From the NCBI GenBank assembly GCA_029204225.1, contig CM055099.1, positions 60,299,919 through 60,363,918 of the forward strand: DNA of 64,000 nt, in the 5' to 3' direction. The notes below the pieces were generated by a model. It was not told where the DNA came from. It ran no database searches and worked only from the letters and a program-made list of their open reading frames with translations. The position numbers and the translations under genes were made by a program. This DNA is from Diphasiastrum complanatum (lineage: Eukaryota; Streptophyta; Lycopodiopsida; Lycopodiales; Lycopodiaceae). This document shows, one piece after another, positions 1 to 10,040 of this stretch (positions are counted from its first letter, which is position 1; each line of letters begins with the position of its first letter).

Positions 1-914
1 AATAACACCATGGCGGCATCTCAACAAGAAGCCAAGAAAATGCTATTGGCATGGATTACAAGAGTATTCATGCATGTCCCAATGATTGCATTTTATATCG
101 AGACGAGTTTGAGGAGGCAAGCATGTTTCCACGTTGTGGGGAACATCCTTACATGCAAAAATTACAAGAGACACCATACCCACCAAAGTGGTAAGAAATT
201 TTTCCATCATACCTAGGATATGCAATATGTTTAAGTGCAAGTCCATAGCAGAGCTTATGACATGGCATTAGAGAAAGAGGCCTTCTTTGAGTTCTAACGG
301 GCCCTAATGGTTGAAATTAGTTTGTGAACATAGCTAAGCATAGTTCTTGTCTATTGTATGAATTACATTTAATAAAGTTTGTTTTTTAATGGCCGATGAT
401 GAGATCATTAGAATTGACATGGTAAATGTCAAATCCAATTTTTTTGTAATTTGCAGTGATTCTAACTTGACATGCATGGTTTAACTTTGCCTCCATGCAT
501 TGCTCGATTAATTTTGCTTCCATACATTGCTTGTTTCAACATTTTTGATGCATGCTTGTCTATTAATCATGATGAAAAGGGAACTTAAGGACTAAAAATC
601 AGCCCAAAAATTTATTTTAGGCTAATTCGAGAAAATACCTACTACAATAGGAGCTAGAAGGGTTTTTATAAGGTTAAAAAAAAACATTTTTTATTAGCAT
701 TGGTAGTGCTATATATAGACGTAATGAATACTTCACGGATATTCTGCCCATTTTTTGGGCTCCTTAAAAAGCCAAAAAAAAATTGTTGCCCATTCTAGAC
801 TGTGCATCAAGGCCAAGCGTCAGGCCTGCGCCTGTCAGTGGCAGCGTCAGAGTGTGCAGAAAAAGTCAAACTGCTCATCATGTTTCATAATGAGCATGTA
901 AGAAGTTTCAAAGT
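1..914. other. AT-rich intergenic DNA, no gene seen
   Basis: Short open frames only, with no recognisable domain on either strand. A Pro/Gly-poor frame at 10-216 has no family features. Near 745-785 there is a short piece resembling the MITE modules found further right (a GCCCATT...GGGCTCCTTAAAAAGCC segment). I see no promoter or RNA gene. Confidence 0.5.
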
Positions 915-1047
915 ATCCATTACGCAATGGAAGGAGGTCGGGCACAAGCCATTCTGCCGGTTCAGCTTTCCAAAAAAATTTAGGCTCAGCCCCTCTGGGC
1001 CTCGCTTAAAAAATTCTGGAAATCCTTATCGGGCAGAATGGCCTATG
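915..1047 (+). repeat. Foldback MITE copy, plus orientation
   Basis: This stretch is a near copy, in the opposite orientation, of 1271-1425. The shared sequence runs from ATCCATTACGCAATGG through a GGTTCAGCTTTCC block and a CTGGGCCTCGC block to a GGGCAGAATGGC end. Alignment by eye gives roughly 80-85% identity. It has no coding capacity. A third, partial relative starts at about 57389 (ACACAATGGAATGAGCCGGGCC). Confidence 0.6.
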
Positions 1048-1270
1048 TTTTGAACGATTGTTGTTAAATTTTATAGATTTCTTGCAATGATGTAAACATT
1101 TTTTGCTGCATCTTTTTGGGCTAGAGATAGGAGTTCTGAGTTAGTTTGCAGTCGCTCTCAACTTCTGATGTCTTAGTACACTGCACAACATGATAAAGTC
1201 ACATGTAGTTTTCAAACGCTTTGCAAGATGTGTCGATCGCTATAATATTCCAACGTAGAAAACCTTTTTG

Positions 1271-1425
1271 TACTATGGAATGGGCCGGGCACAAGACACT
1301 CTGCCCGGTAAAGCTTTCCAGAATTTTTTTAGGCGAGGCCCAGAGGAGTCGGGCCTAAATTTTTTTGGAAAGCTGAACCGGGGAAAATGGGCTATGTGCC
1401 CGGCCCATTCCATTGCGTAATGGAT
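1271..1425 (-). mobile_element. Foldback MITE with 19-bp perfect terminal inverted repeats
   Basis: The arms ATGGAATGGGCCGGGCACA (1275-1293) and its exact reverse complement (1395-1413) enclose about 100 bp that is itself partly self-complementary (AAAGCTTTCCAGAA... against ...TTTGGAAAGCT). Small size, terminal inverted repeats, no ORF and an inverted second copy 225 bp away fit a non-autonomous foldback/MITE. No convincing target duplication is visible. Confidence 0.65.
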
Positions 1426-1599
1426 TCTTTGACTTCTACATGCCATTAATAAACTATAATCTGTAGTCTGATTTTTTTTGGACCATTCAGCAACTGCCAC
1501 GTGGCAGACTAGCACGGGCTGACGCGTTTTTTTATTTCAAATTTTTTTAGAAAACCCAGTCACGTTTTCTGCTTTTTAAAAAGCTAAAAATAGTTGGCT

Positions 1600-1775
1600 C
1601 ATTATGGCATATTAACCATCCTGTTTTTTGTTAATAAACCGCAGCAGCTGACCATAATGTATTAGATAACGAGCCTGAAGGGCCCATTATGACAAATTGC
1701 AAGGGCGAGTCTGGGAGGGCGAGCCCTTCAATGTTTTTGGCCCTTCAGGCCCATTAACTGACATTATTTAGCAGG
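1600..1775. mobile_element. MITE-like foldback, CAGCTGACCATAA family
   Basis: A module beginning GCTCATTATGGCATATTAA leads into CAGCAGCTGACCATAATG and then a hairpin-forming segment (GCCTGAAGGGCCC... against ...GGCCCTTCAGGCCC). The same module recurs at 4055-4114, 6754-6877 and 7748-7815. It is non-coding. Boundaries are approximate because the right terminus is degenerate. Confidence 0.5.
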
Positions 1776-2451
1776 TGTGGCAATGATCCTTGCGCGAGAT
1801 GCCTCTTCCAGCTACCCACTCCATCGCCAAGATCACCACTGACTGAGCAGATCAAAAGCAAATCACAAACAGAAACCAACAATGAGTAAAATGCATGCAT
1901 TGCTGAGCAGCAAGAGGATGAATCAAAACATATAGTCACTTCAGATGCTCCTACTGTCTAAACGAAGCTGAAACTGAAGAACAACTTTCTGATGCTACTC
2001 GCTCCACTACACATATTTGTTTGTTGTAATTGGAAGCATGGAAGCGTTTGCTGTAATTGGAAGCATGGAACAATTTGAGATTGAGACTTATGGAAAGCAT
2101 GTCGAGCAGAGGCAAAAAGAAACATAGTTGTGCTTTCGAAATAGGTTCTCATATGATGTCTCAGCTAGATGAGGAGCCTACTACAAAAAAAAGAAGTTGA
2201 AGTATTCGATGAAGGGCACTTGAAAGCTGCCCGTCACAATATTTGTGTTTTTCTGTGACGACGCATTCAGGATTATTAAGAGTCCTATTTTTTCACCATA
2301 ATGTGCCACACTTGCTAATAATGTACAATAAGAAGGGAAGTGCGTTGGGAATTCAAGATTTAAATGCAGTGAAGATTCTCTTGTCATCCGGAGCCTGAAT
2401 AGTAGCATCGGCCAAGAAGGCATGACTTTGCTTATAACCTTAGCAGTTTGT
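1776..2451. other. No gene seen; one diverged MITE end
   Basis: There are only short ORFs without domains. Two 19-bp direct repeats (TGTAATTGGAAGCATGGAA) lie at about 2014-2072. At about 2255-2325 there is a diverged copy of the MITE end module, ending TTGCTAATAATG. Confidence 0.4.
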
Positions 2452-2770
2452 TCTTACAATATTTGTGGACTAAATTAGTTGTAGCTTATTCAATAGATAT
2501 AAAAGTGCCTTTGATTTTTGCATGCCCGACACACAATGCGTGCTTCAAAACTTGGACAAGGGTGGCAGGTAGATTATGAGGTCACCTGGAGTTTGAGTAG
2601 TCGGATCAGCCTAGAAGACATAGCTCTAGTAATGCCAGCTGTAACCCTAGTGTTTGTTCTTATAGTATTGTGGATATTCAGCAGACATGAAAGCCCCTTA
2701 AATTTGTGCATGTCTAACTGGCCAGTGGCACACAATGTGTGCTTCAGAATATGGACAAAGGTGGCGGAAT
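2452..2770 (+). repeat. Degenerate tandem duplication, unit about 200 bp
   Basis: Two units share TTTGTTCTTA(C/T)A(A/G)TATT near the start and CACACAATG(C/T)GTGCTTCA followed by TGGACAA near the end (about 2452-2575 and 2652-2770). No protein reading is preserved between the units, so this is probably non-coding. Confidence 0.45.
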
Positions 2771-3173
2771 GTTAACCAAGCAAAGATCAATAAGTTGAAG
2801 GATGAATGCTTCAAAGACATTCATGAGAAATAATGGGTCAAGTTTGTCCAGGATCAAATGCATTCAGTAAGATGTCAATGGAGCATGCATGTTCATGAAA
2901 TACACCCAGGCTTGATGAGTGTATGCTTTCTTCCTTCTATAACAACTTGTCTACGAATAAATAGTTCACAAGTGGTCAAGTCTCTTGGATTATGACTAGC
3001 TTATGAGCTATTTCCAAATGGTTTATAAGAAACGAGTCTCCAAGATCTTTACTAGCTCAATATGACTAGTTAATGACCGGTTTATGAGTAGTTTACGAAT
3101 GGTTTTCAAGTAGTGAGATGAGCTTGGCATGACTAGATAATGTATTAACAGGCCATGCTGGCCCATTTCCTGA
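2771..3173. other. No gene; short degenerate repeats
   Basis: The segment contains several degenerate copies of GACTAGCTTATGAG (near 2994, 3080 and 3130). The same motif follows immediately after the inverted-repeat element that ends at 4114. No coding signal was seen. Confidence 0.4.
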
Positions 3174-4114
3174 CGTTATTAGGAGGGCTGGTACGGTATA
3201 AACCGTATTTATGTGTATACGGTGCCTCCCACGCAATGCCCTTGGGCTTCACAGGCATTTTTGGTGCTTTCTGGTTTCTGAGTTTGTTTCGATTTTGTTT
3301 AACTAGTTTGGGAGCTACGCATCTGTTGAGTTCTAGCTCTCTAGTCAATCGATTATAGACTATAGTCATCCATGATGTGAATTTGTTTGGTCAGTTTCGC
3401 ATTACCATTCCGGATCTGTTTCATGCAATGATGTGCTTTTGTCCTGGCAGTGTATGGTTTTGCTCTTCTTTTGATACATCACAATGAATGAAATGGGCAT
3501 TGGGGCCCAAGTCTTTGGCTAGTTTGGTGCCGACATCATCTTGAATGTCAGCAATAATAATTCGGGCGTCGTGAGCTATAAAGGATCTAGCAGTTGCTTC
3601 CCCAATGCCACTTGATACTCCAGTTATGATTGCAACCTGTCCTTGAAGTCTGTAAACAGAACATGATGAAAACCCACAGCTTACAAGCTCTCTCTCAGGC
3701 TTTCTGTTAATAAAGCCATACCAATCTAGCAACGATAATGTAAAAAATGTTGAAGTATGAGGACGTTCTTCCCAGAGCAGCAGATGTGTTATAATTTTGT
3801 TTTGTACTCTTGGCAAACAGATGGAATTTACTTTGTGTTAGCGTCAATCAGACTTGGCCCATATAGGTTTTTAACAATGTAAATGGTTATATCATCTCAA
3901 AATTTGAAGTGGACTGGATTTTTAGTTTTACTTTCTGATTGTCATATGGGTATTATAATTTTTGAAATGTACTGTATTTTTGTACTGTAGAAAATGTGTC
4001 GTATAATCATCGTACAAAATTTTCATGTTTTGTTTTCATACGCCGTGGGGTGCTCATTCTGGCTTATTAAGGAGCCTATTTTTTACTCATAAACGGCCAG
4101 CCCTGCTAATAACG
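3174..4114. mobile_element. ~0.94-kb terminal-inverted-repeat element carrying a host exon
   Basis: The left end CGTTATTAGGAGGGCTGG (3174-3191) and right end CCAGCCCTGCTAATAACG (4097-4114) are inverted copies with one mismatch in 18. The right part also carries the CATTCTGGCTTATTAAGGAGCC module seen in the small MITEs here, so this looks like a longer member of that family. Its interior includes one exon of a short-chain dehydrogenase gene (3460-3649, minus). That fits gene-fragment capture of the Pack-type. No target-site duplication is evident, so the boundaries are an inference. Confidence 0.5.
3460..3649 (-). pseudogene. Short-chain dehydrogenase/reductase (SDR) exon fragment
   Basis: The minus-strand reading LQGQVAIITGVSSGIGEATA contains the SDR cofactor motif TGxxxGIG. 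It continues through ARIIIADIQDDVGTKLAKDL, with the acidic end of beta-2 that contacts NAD(H), to an HCDVSKEE stretch. This is the first ~65 residues of the Rossmann fold of plant NAD(P)-dependent SDRs of the secoisolariciresinol-dehydrogenase-like type. A splice acceptor (TCTGTTTACAG) sits directly before it at 3650, where plant genes of this family often have their first intron. No catalytic YxxxK segment or other exon follows. After HCDVSKEE the reading becomes unrelated and stops. It is a lone exon inside an inverted-repeat element, so it cannot make a working enzyme. Confidence 0.75.
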
Positions 4115-4339
4115 ACTAGCTTATGAGTAATTTATGAATTCCCATTGTTGCATGATTGACTATTATTTGGAAAAATCAAAATCTTGACATTTTAGGCATT
4201 TCACTTTGGAATATATCAAAATCTCACTGAAAATCCCAAGAACGAATTTATTTCAGGAATAAAGATTAAAAGTAATTTCAATAGTTTTTTCCCTAGGAGT
4301 AAAATGCTTATAAAATTTAATATTTAGACTTTACTAGTG

Positions 4340-4740
4340 TACTATGGGTGGTTGATTGGACTTTACGTAATAAAACATGCTTGAGTGGCAATTTGCAATG
4401 TATATGAAGGGCAAGAAAATGAAGAGGCAAAATTTTGTTAATAATTTTGAATGGTGATTCAAACTTACCTCAATTTCCAATGTGGGATGGGTGGTTGATT
4501 GGACTTAAATAAGAAGGCCATAAGACATGCTTGAGTGGCAATTTGCAATGTACTAAAAGGGCAAGAGAATATTGTAGATTGAAGCATGAAAATTTGTTAA
4601 TAATTTTGAATGGAGATTTAAAACACCTCAATTTAAAGTGTAGGATTGGTGGTTGATTGGAGTTAGGTAAGAAGGCATAAAACATGCTAAATCAGTGGCA
4701 ATTTGCAATGTATTTGGAGGGCAAGGAAATATTGTAAAAA
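4340..4740 (+). repeat. Three tandem copies of a ~150-bp AT-rich unit
   Basis: Each unit has GGTGGTTGATTGGA, AACATGCTT or similar, GTGGCAATTTGCAATGTA and AGGGCAAG in the same order. Units start near 4343, 4488 and 4646 and the last is truncated. No ORF is conserved across the units. Confidence 0.6.
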
Positions 4741-5913
4741 AATCTCATAACGGGCCCTTCAAGGCCCGTAATGCCAAGTGCTCAGGTTTCCTTTGTATTT
4801 TGGAGGCACCTCCCCCAACACAATGTTCATGTGAATTTTAGAACCAGAATTTTAGGTGATCATGCTTCCATCAACCAATCAAATGTTGACACATAACACA
4901 TGAGCATTCCGGTGGAATGTGCACGTGGACAGCCAATGAGGGGCTGCCAAATAATACATGCACATTGGAAAACATTTGCAATATAAAGGCGAAAAAAAAA
5001 AAAAAACGGCGTCCACGCGTGCGGCCGTACGTCCATACTGTACTGACAAAATTTCCAAAAAAATCACACGTGTGGGGAATGTCCACAAGTATGATGGATC
5101 TAATTAAGCTTTGTGATTAGCACAGTAACCTGATTCTAGATTGATTAGCAAGATCTAGTTAGAAGAAATGGCTTAACCACAATCTAGCATGCTAAGCAAC
5201 TGAATATGATAGCAATGAATCAATAATGAGCAAAAGTACAAGATATTAGTGTATAAGCAATAGCTTCAACACGAGTTAGAGAGAGAAAGATAGAGAGATA
5301 ACAAGCAAAATAGTTTAGATCCAAAATGGCATGAGGTAGCTACAAAACTTCGGTTCTTCATCATTGATTGTGAGGAGAGCTACACATATTTATGGAGTTT
5401 GAGGTAGCTCGAGGTAGAACCACATCCACTCATTCCAAAATGACATCTAGAGTCTATGTGACATTTGTCACTTGCCATGTATGAAACTCTACCAGCGTTT
5501 TACAAGTGTGCTAGTTCTAACTAACAAAGTACAAATCATCATGCATGTGTCCATTACACTTTCTACATGGCTTGCATGTCACTATGAATCACTTACAATT
5601 AATGCCTTTGAATTGCCACGAGTTTCTACAAGCATGACTTTGCTAATTCTATGTCTACAAACTATATGCAAGTTGTATTCTTTACTCTAGACATTACATA
5701 ACCATGTAGCTCGAGTTCTATGTAGGCCAAACTTGGCATTTTGCATTTATGAGCTACATACTTGTATGGTACAACATTTGTAGCAAGCCAAGAAATCAAT
5801 ATGGATTGTTTTTCCAATTTTAACACGTACACCTCGGAAAAAGAATAAATAAATAAAATAAAAAATAAAAAAATAAAAAAAGAAAAGAGAAAACTTACCT
5901 TCGCACATTGGCA
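4741..5913. other. No gene seen in this stretch
   Basis: AT-rich, with short ORFs that have no domain content. A hairpin GGGCCCTTCAAGGCCC lies near 4754-4769. An A-rich tract with AATAAATAAAATAAA lies near 5847-5885. I see no exon structure. Confidence 0.4.
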
Positions 5914-6042
5914 TTACGTAGGGAAAGGCCAGAGGGCTTCGGGCCTTCCTTGTTGGTCGGGGCCTGCCCTCAAGCTCCCACCCTCGGGCAAGGGCCCTCC
6001 CAGCAAGGAAGGCCCTCATACGGGGCCTTCCCCCTCACGTTA
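5914..6042. mobile_element. Foldback MITE with GGGCC/GGCCC stem
   Basis: The left arm (TTACGTAGGGAAAGGCC..., with GGGCCTTCCTTGTTGG) pairs imperfectly with the right arm (CCAGCAAGGAAGGCCC ... CCTTCCCCCTCACGTTA). The loop is GC-rich and about 45 bp. It is followed by a CATTATGGTCAG element of the local MITE family. Non-coding. Confidence 0.5.
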
Positions 6043-6100
6043 TCTGACATTATGGTCAGATGGTGCCTTTCAACATAGAAAGAGAGAAATTGAGAGTGGG

Positions 6101-6135
<35 letters not shown>

Positions 6136-6753
6136 TGATCGCTGAGAGAGGGCAATTTCTCTGCTGCAATTTGATCGTAGCAGCAATCTTCAATTTGAAG
6201 CTGACATCTGTTGCTATCTATTTCGAGCCAGTTTTGCAAAATCGCAATGGATTATGCTTGTTTCCCGATGGATTTGAAAGTTGTGTGCTATATCTCAGAG
6301 AAAATTTGATGCATTCGGAGAATTGTCTGCTTGAGCAAATCTTATCCACGGATTCATGAGTTTCATGCAAGTTGAGCTGCAGAAGTGTTTGCAGTAGCAC
6401 AATTCTGTACTGTAAAGCTCGAAGAAGCAAATGTGTCGAAGTACAATATTAGACACCACTACTGTCTTGTGTATCAGAGCGACATAGAGTCACATAGATC
6501 AGACCACAAATAGAAGATCATTGTGAAGATGGGAAGAGATAATCCATTTGATTGCTGCTAGACAGAGTGAAAATAAAGAAAAAGGTAGATTAGAGAGCAA
6601 TGTTGGATGCCCACTCCAAGCTTTACTCCCACGCTCGCGAAACCCTTGCACCCTTCATTTTTGAAAGGTAGAAACTTATGCTGCCCTTCAAAGCTTTGTT
6701 ACTAAAAATAATAAGGTAGATTATGGCATTTAATACTTTGAAGAATCAGCAAT
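6043..6753. other. Non-coding stretch with a (GA)n tract
   Basis: A (GA)n microsatellite occupies about 6103-6134. The rest has only domain-free short ORFs. Confidence 0.4.
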
Positions 6754-6877
6754 AGCTGACCATAAGGTACTAGATAAGGGGCCTAAAGGGCCCGTTATGA
6801 CAAATTGCAAGGGCGAGCTCGGAGGGTCAAGCCCTTCAATTTGTCATGACGGGCCTTCACTGACGTTATGGTCAGCT
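6754..6877. mobile_element. Foldback MITE with perfect 12-bp ends
   Basis: The ends AGCTGACCATAA (6754-6765) and TTATGGTCAGCT (6866-6877) are perfect inverted repeats. Inside, GGCCCGTTATGACAAATTG pairs with CAATTTGTCATGACGGGCC, so almost the whole element can fold into one hairpin. It is the clearest member of the local family and has no ORF. Confidence 0.65.
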
Positions 6878-7330
6878 GCTGCATGAGTGAGTGGTTCTGT
6901 CCTGAGAAAGAGTGATTGGCCTTTTGGTTAATATTCTGTTCCAGCGAGATTCCACCTGCGATAGGAGACCGCACTCCGTTCTGGATTGCAGCTATTCCAT
7001 CCTATCCAAGAAGTTCCGAAATACCAGTAGGGCAGTGTGTTTTCTGGTTGTTTGTTGGCCCGACAGTGTTATCTGACTCTGTTTGCCCTGCTTCTGCATC
7101 AATCATTTCATTATGTCCTGACTCAATGGCTGGAAGGATAACAGATTCCGCAAACTTCGTGGAATATGATGTGATCGCATGAGGTTCGCTATCCTATCAT
7201 GAACTTCTTGCATTGTTTGTCTGATATCTAAAGTATGCAATAAATTCTGATCTGTCATAAATATAATATGGACAGCAGAGTCCATCATACAGAGAAAGCA
7301 AAGTTCATTGTTTCAGGTGATTCAATTACC
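6878..7330. other. No gene seen
   Basis: Only short frames without motifs. The segment separates a MITE from the SINE insertion. Confidence 0.35.
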
Positions 7331-7441
7331 ATTAGCCCCTTTTCAACAGGTTTTGGTTAGCTTGACATCCAAAGTTTCTTTGGTCTCAGGTTCGAGCCTC
7401 CGCTTGGAAACCAAGAAGCATTAGCCCCTTTTCAACAGGTT
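7331..7441 (+). mobile_element. Very short tRNA-derived SINE with a 22-bp target duplication
   Basis: An identical 22-bp segment (beginning ATTAGCCCC) lies at 7331-7352 and 7420-7441. Between them is a 66-bp insert (7353-7418) with TTGGTTAGCTTGACATCC, which resembles the 3' part of a tRNA D-arm/A box, then GGTTCGAGCC, a consensus RNA polymerase III B box, and the 3' end GAAACCAAGAAG. Long perfect target duplications plus a Pol III B box indicate a 5'-truncated tRNA-derived SINE. The same 3' end and duplication pattern recur at 57502-57614. There is no poly(A) tail. Confidence 0.75.
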
Positions 7442-8912
7442 CATCCGTTGTAAAGTTTGTTTCTTGTGTTGAGTGGTGTAAACCCTAAATCATTATGGTC
7501 AGCTGCTGCCTATCTGGCCATGAACCAGGCTTTTGTTTTAGCACGCTCAAATTGCCACCGGAGCAATAATTCATCACAAGGAACACATTCTGTTCAGATT
7601 CAAAGTGAGCAAGCAAAGACGGCAAAAAAGGATAGCTCAACATTGATAGTATCTCTCTCCATTTCTGCCTCTCTCACAAAACGCCCGAGCCTTTCACTTT
7701 TGAAAGGTATAAAGTTATGCCCTTCAAATCTTATTTACTAGAAATAGTAAGGCTCATTATGGCATATTAAACATCCTCTTTTTTATGAATAAACGGCAGC
7801 AGCTGACCATAACGTTAGGCTTTGGTGTTTGTAAAAGTTGTGGATGGGAAATCCAACAAATCGCCGGAAATGGCGAAAACAACGGAAATAGCTTGTGTGA
7901 GAGCCAGGGTGCCGTGAGAGCGTGTGTGAGAGCCAGGGTGCTGTGAGAGAAAGTGATGGCGAAAATGGCAGACTGGATGTAGAGAGAATATATGATCGTG
8001 TTCCTTGGTAAATCGATTTGGTGTTTGGCTAGCTCTATTTGTAGAGCAGATTTGGGTGGGGGAAGCATATAGAACATCCACTGGTTGTTTTGCTTAAGCT
8101 CTTTGTTTTTTTTCCATGGTTTCTTGTAGGTTTTCCCCTTGATTAAAGCTATTCTATTCTTCTGCCTAGATTTTTCAACACATTGTTTTGTCTTCCTCTC
8201 GGTTGTTTCTACCCTCCATCTTAGAAGTGTTTTTTAACACTTCCTTGTTGTCTAGCTATTCATCTGCTTCAGCACCTGGCTTTTGGCTTTTGGCTTCTGG
8301 TTTCCTCATTTTTTTTTCTTAGCTGTGCTCTCGCTTTTGGTGCCTAGGTTGCTTTGGCTTTGTTGCGTGTTGTGTGTCTGTTGACACACAACACGCTCGC
8401 TCCCCTATGGCTAATCATTGTGCCTTCTCGTGCTTTTCACAATCATAATAAGTCGGTTCCTTCTCCTTCCCTGCCTTTAAATGTCTCCTCTTCGGCGTGT
8501 CATTGACCTGTATTTGGAACCTCACCATCTGTATATAACAAAGAGATGTCAATATCAAAGAGCTGTGTTGGCAAACACAAAAACTCTAACAAAAACGCAA
8601 TCTTGTAAAATCAGTTGAAAAGAAGAAGCTTGGAAAGATGTATAGCCAATTCCTTAACTTTTGAATAAGAAAGTATAATCTAAGATGGAATCCTCTACTA
8701 TTTTAAGTCCAAAAATGTGATTGGATTTTGATAAAGGTAACAACTTTAGAGATCTAAAAGATAGATCTGTGGCATCATGACTTCTAGGTCCCCAAATCAA
8801 AAATCTGAAATCAGATTAATTAGGCCCTACGCTAAGAAACACAAATATGCAATCAAAGCAATGGCAACTTGTGCATCAAAAATTGAAAAGATGAAGTTTC
8901 AAAATTGGATTT
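7442..8912. other. Non-coding stretch with MITE end and small duplications
   Basis: ATTATGGTCAGCTGCTGCC (near 7492) and its inverted match GGCAGCAGCTGACCATAAC (near 7795) are ends of the local MITE family. A ~31-bp tandem duplication (GTGTGAGAGCCAGGGTG) lies at about 7894-7945. I found no gene. Frames from 7757 to 8081 have no recognisable domains. Confidence 0.4.
8365..8396. repeat. Perfect 14-bp inverted repeat with 4-nt loop
   Basis: GCGTGTTGTGTGTC (8365-8378) is followed by TGTT and then its exact reverse complement (8383-8396). No T-run follows, so it does not look like a Pol III stop or a bacterial-type terminator. Its role is unknown. Confidence 0.6.
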
Positions 8913-9261
8913 TTGGCCCTTGCTCTACAGGACCTAATATATAGATTGGAACATCAATATGTTCAACATGGAATTGCTTCACGCACAACAAAAGGTGGTG
9001 CGAGCCAGAATATAGCCCTGGTGTCCACACAGACCAGCGATCAGCTATGTTCTCAACATGGCAATGAAAACTTTCTTGCCTTTCCTGATTATGAGGCTGT
9101 GACAGAATTAAGACACCCCTGTCTTGTTTCTACAAAAAGAAAAAAGGATGACTCCAACAATGTGAGCAATGTTGAAGGGAGCCCGACTGCAGCAGTTCTG
9201 ACTTTCCAGAACACCATATCTGACATACAGACAGCAGGGTTTTTAGCACAATATCACAGAA
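8913..9261 (+). other. Unrecognised open reading frame directly before a copia remnant
   Basis: A frame of about 115 codons is open here, rich in Ser, Thr, Gln and Asn, with a basic TKRKKDD patch near its middle. TTGCTCTACAG at its upstream edge could be a splice acceptor. I do not recognise a family. It runs into the copia-derived reading that starts at about 9262, in another frame. It could be a host exon broken by the transposon, a poorly conserved transposon segment, or chance. Confidence 0.25.
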
Positions 9262-10040
9262 GCAACTATATCACACAAAAAGTACATTAAGGAGATAATT
9301 GAGAAGTTTGGCATGTCAGCAAGCTAACCTGTGAGTACACCGTTAGGACTTGGATTGCTCCTCACTATGAGAAGAGGAAGAAAAGATGAAAAAATATCCA
9401 TACATAAGTGTCATAGGGTCTTTTATGTATGTCATGCTATGCAACAGACCTAACATAGCCACAACTATTGGCAAACTTAGTCAACTTTTGATAAATCCAG
9501 GGATAGAACATTGGAATGCAGCAAAGAGGGTGTTGTGCTACTTGAAGGGGACAATGAATGAAGGTATTTATTACCAAGGGACTAGCATAGAGATAATGAG
9601 ATATGTAGATTCTGACTGGGGCAGTGACATGGATGATAGAAAATCCACCCTGGATATGTATTTCTCATGGCAGATGCCACAATAAGTTGGGCTAGTAGCA
9701 AGCAGAAGTTTGTGGCACTGTCCTCCACAGAGGCTGAGTACGTGGGGCTGAACCAAGGAGCCAAGGAGTATATTTGGATCAAGAACTTCACAGAACAACT
9801 GAGGCTAGAAATTGAGAGCATGAAGCTTTACAATGACAATCAGGGATGTATTGTTTTTGTAAAAATGGTGGTTTTCATAAATGTAGCAAACACATTAGTG
9901 TGCAATACCATTATATCAGGGAAAGTTAAATGCAATTTGGAGTCATTATTCTTCAATAAAGTATTACAAAAGAGATGGTTGGAGATCTGCTCACCAAGGC
10001 ACTCAAGAGACATAGATTTGCTTACCTCAGAGGTTTAATG
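9262..10040 (+). pseudogene. Ty1/copia fragment: RT C-terminus and RNase H
   Basis: The reading starts with YIKEIIEKFGMSAS and a PVSTPL block, the end of the copia reverse transcriptase. It continues with a RPNIATTIGKLSQ segment, KRVLCYLKGT, a YVDSDWGSDMDDRKST RNase H stretch and SSTEAEYVGLNQGAKEYIWI, then LYNDNQGC. Frame changes near 9270 and 9660, a stop after GMSAS and loss of the conserved residues after YNDN show it is dead. No LTR of its own can be matched. Confidence 0.85.

Noticed and set aside
5472-6359. ORFs around 5.5-6.4 kb
   Set aside because: They run through an A-rich tract, a MITE and a GA microsatellite, with no protein features.
7353-7418. A functional tRNA gene
   Set aside because: Only the B box is intact. 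No full cloverleaf or anticodon arm can be drawn, and the flanking target duplication shows a SINE insertion.
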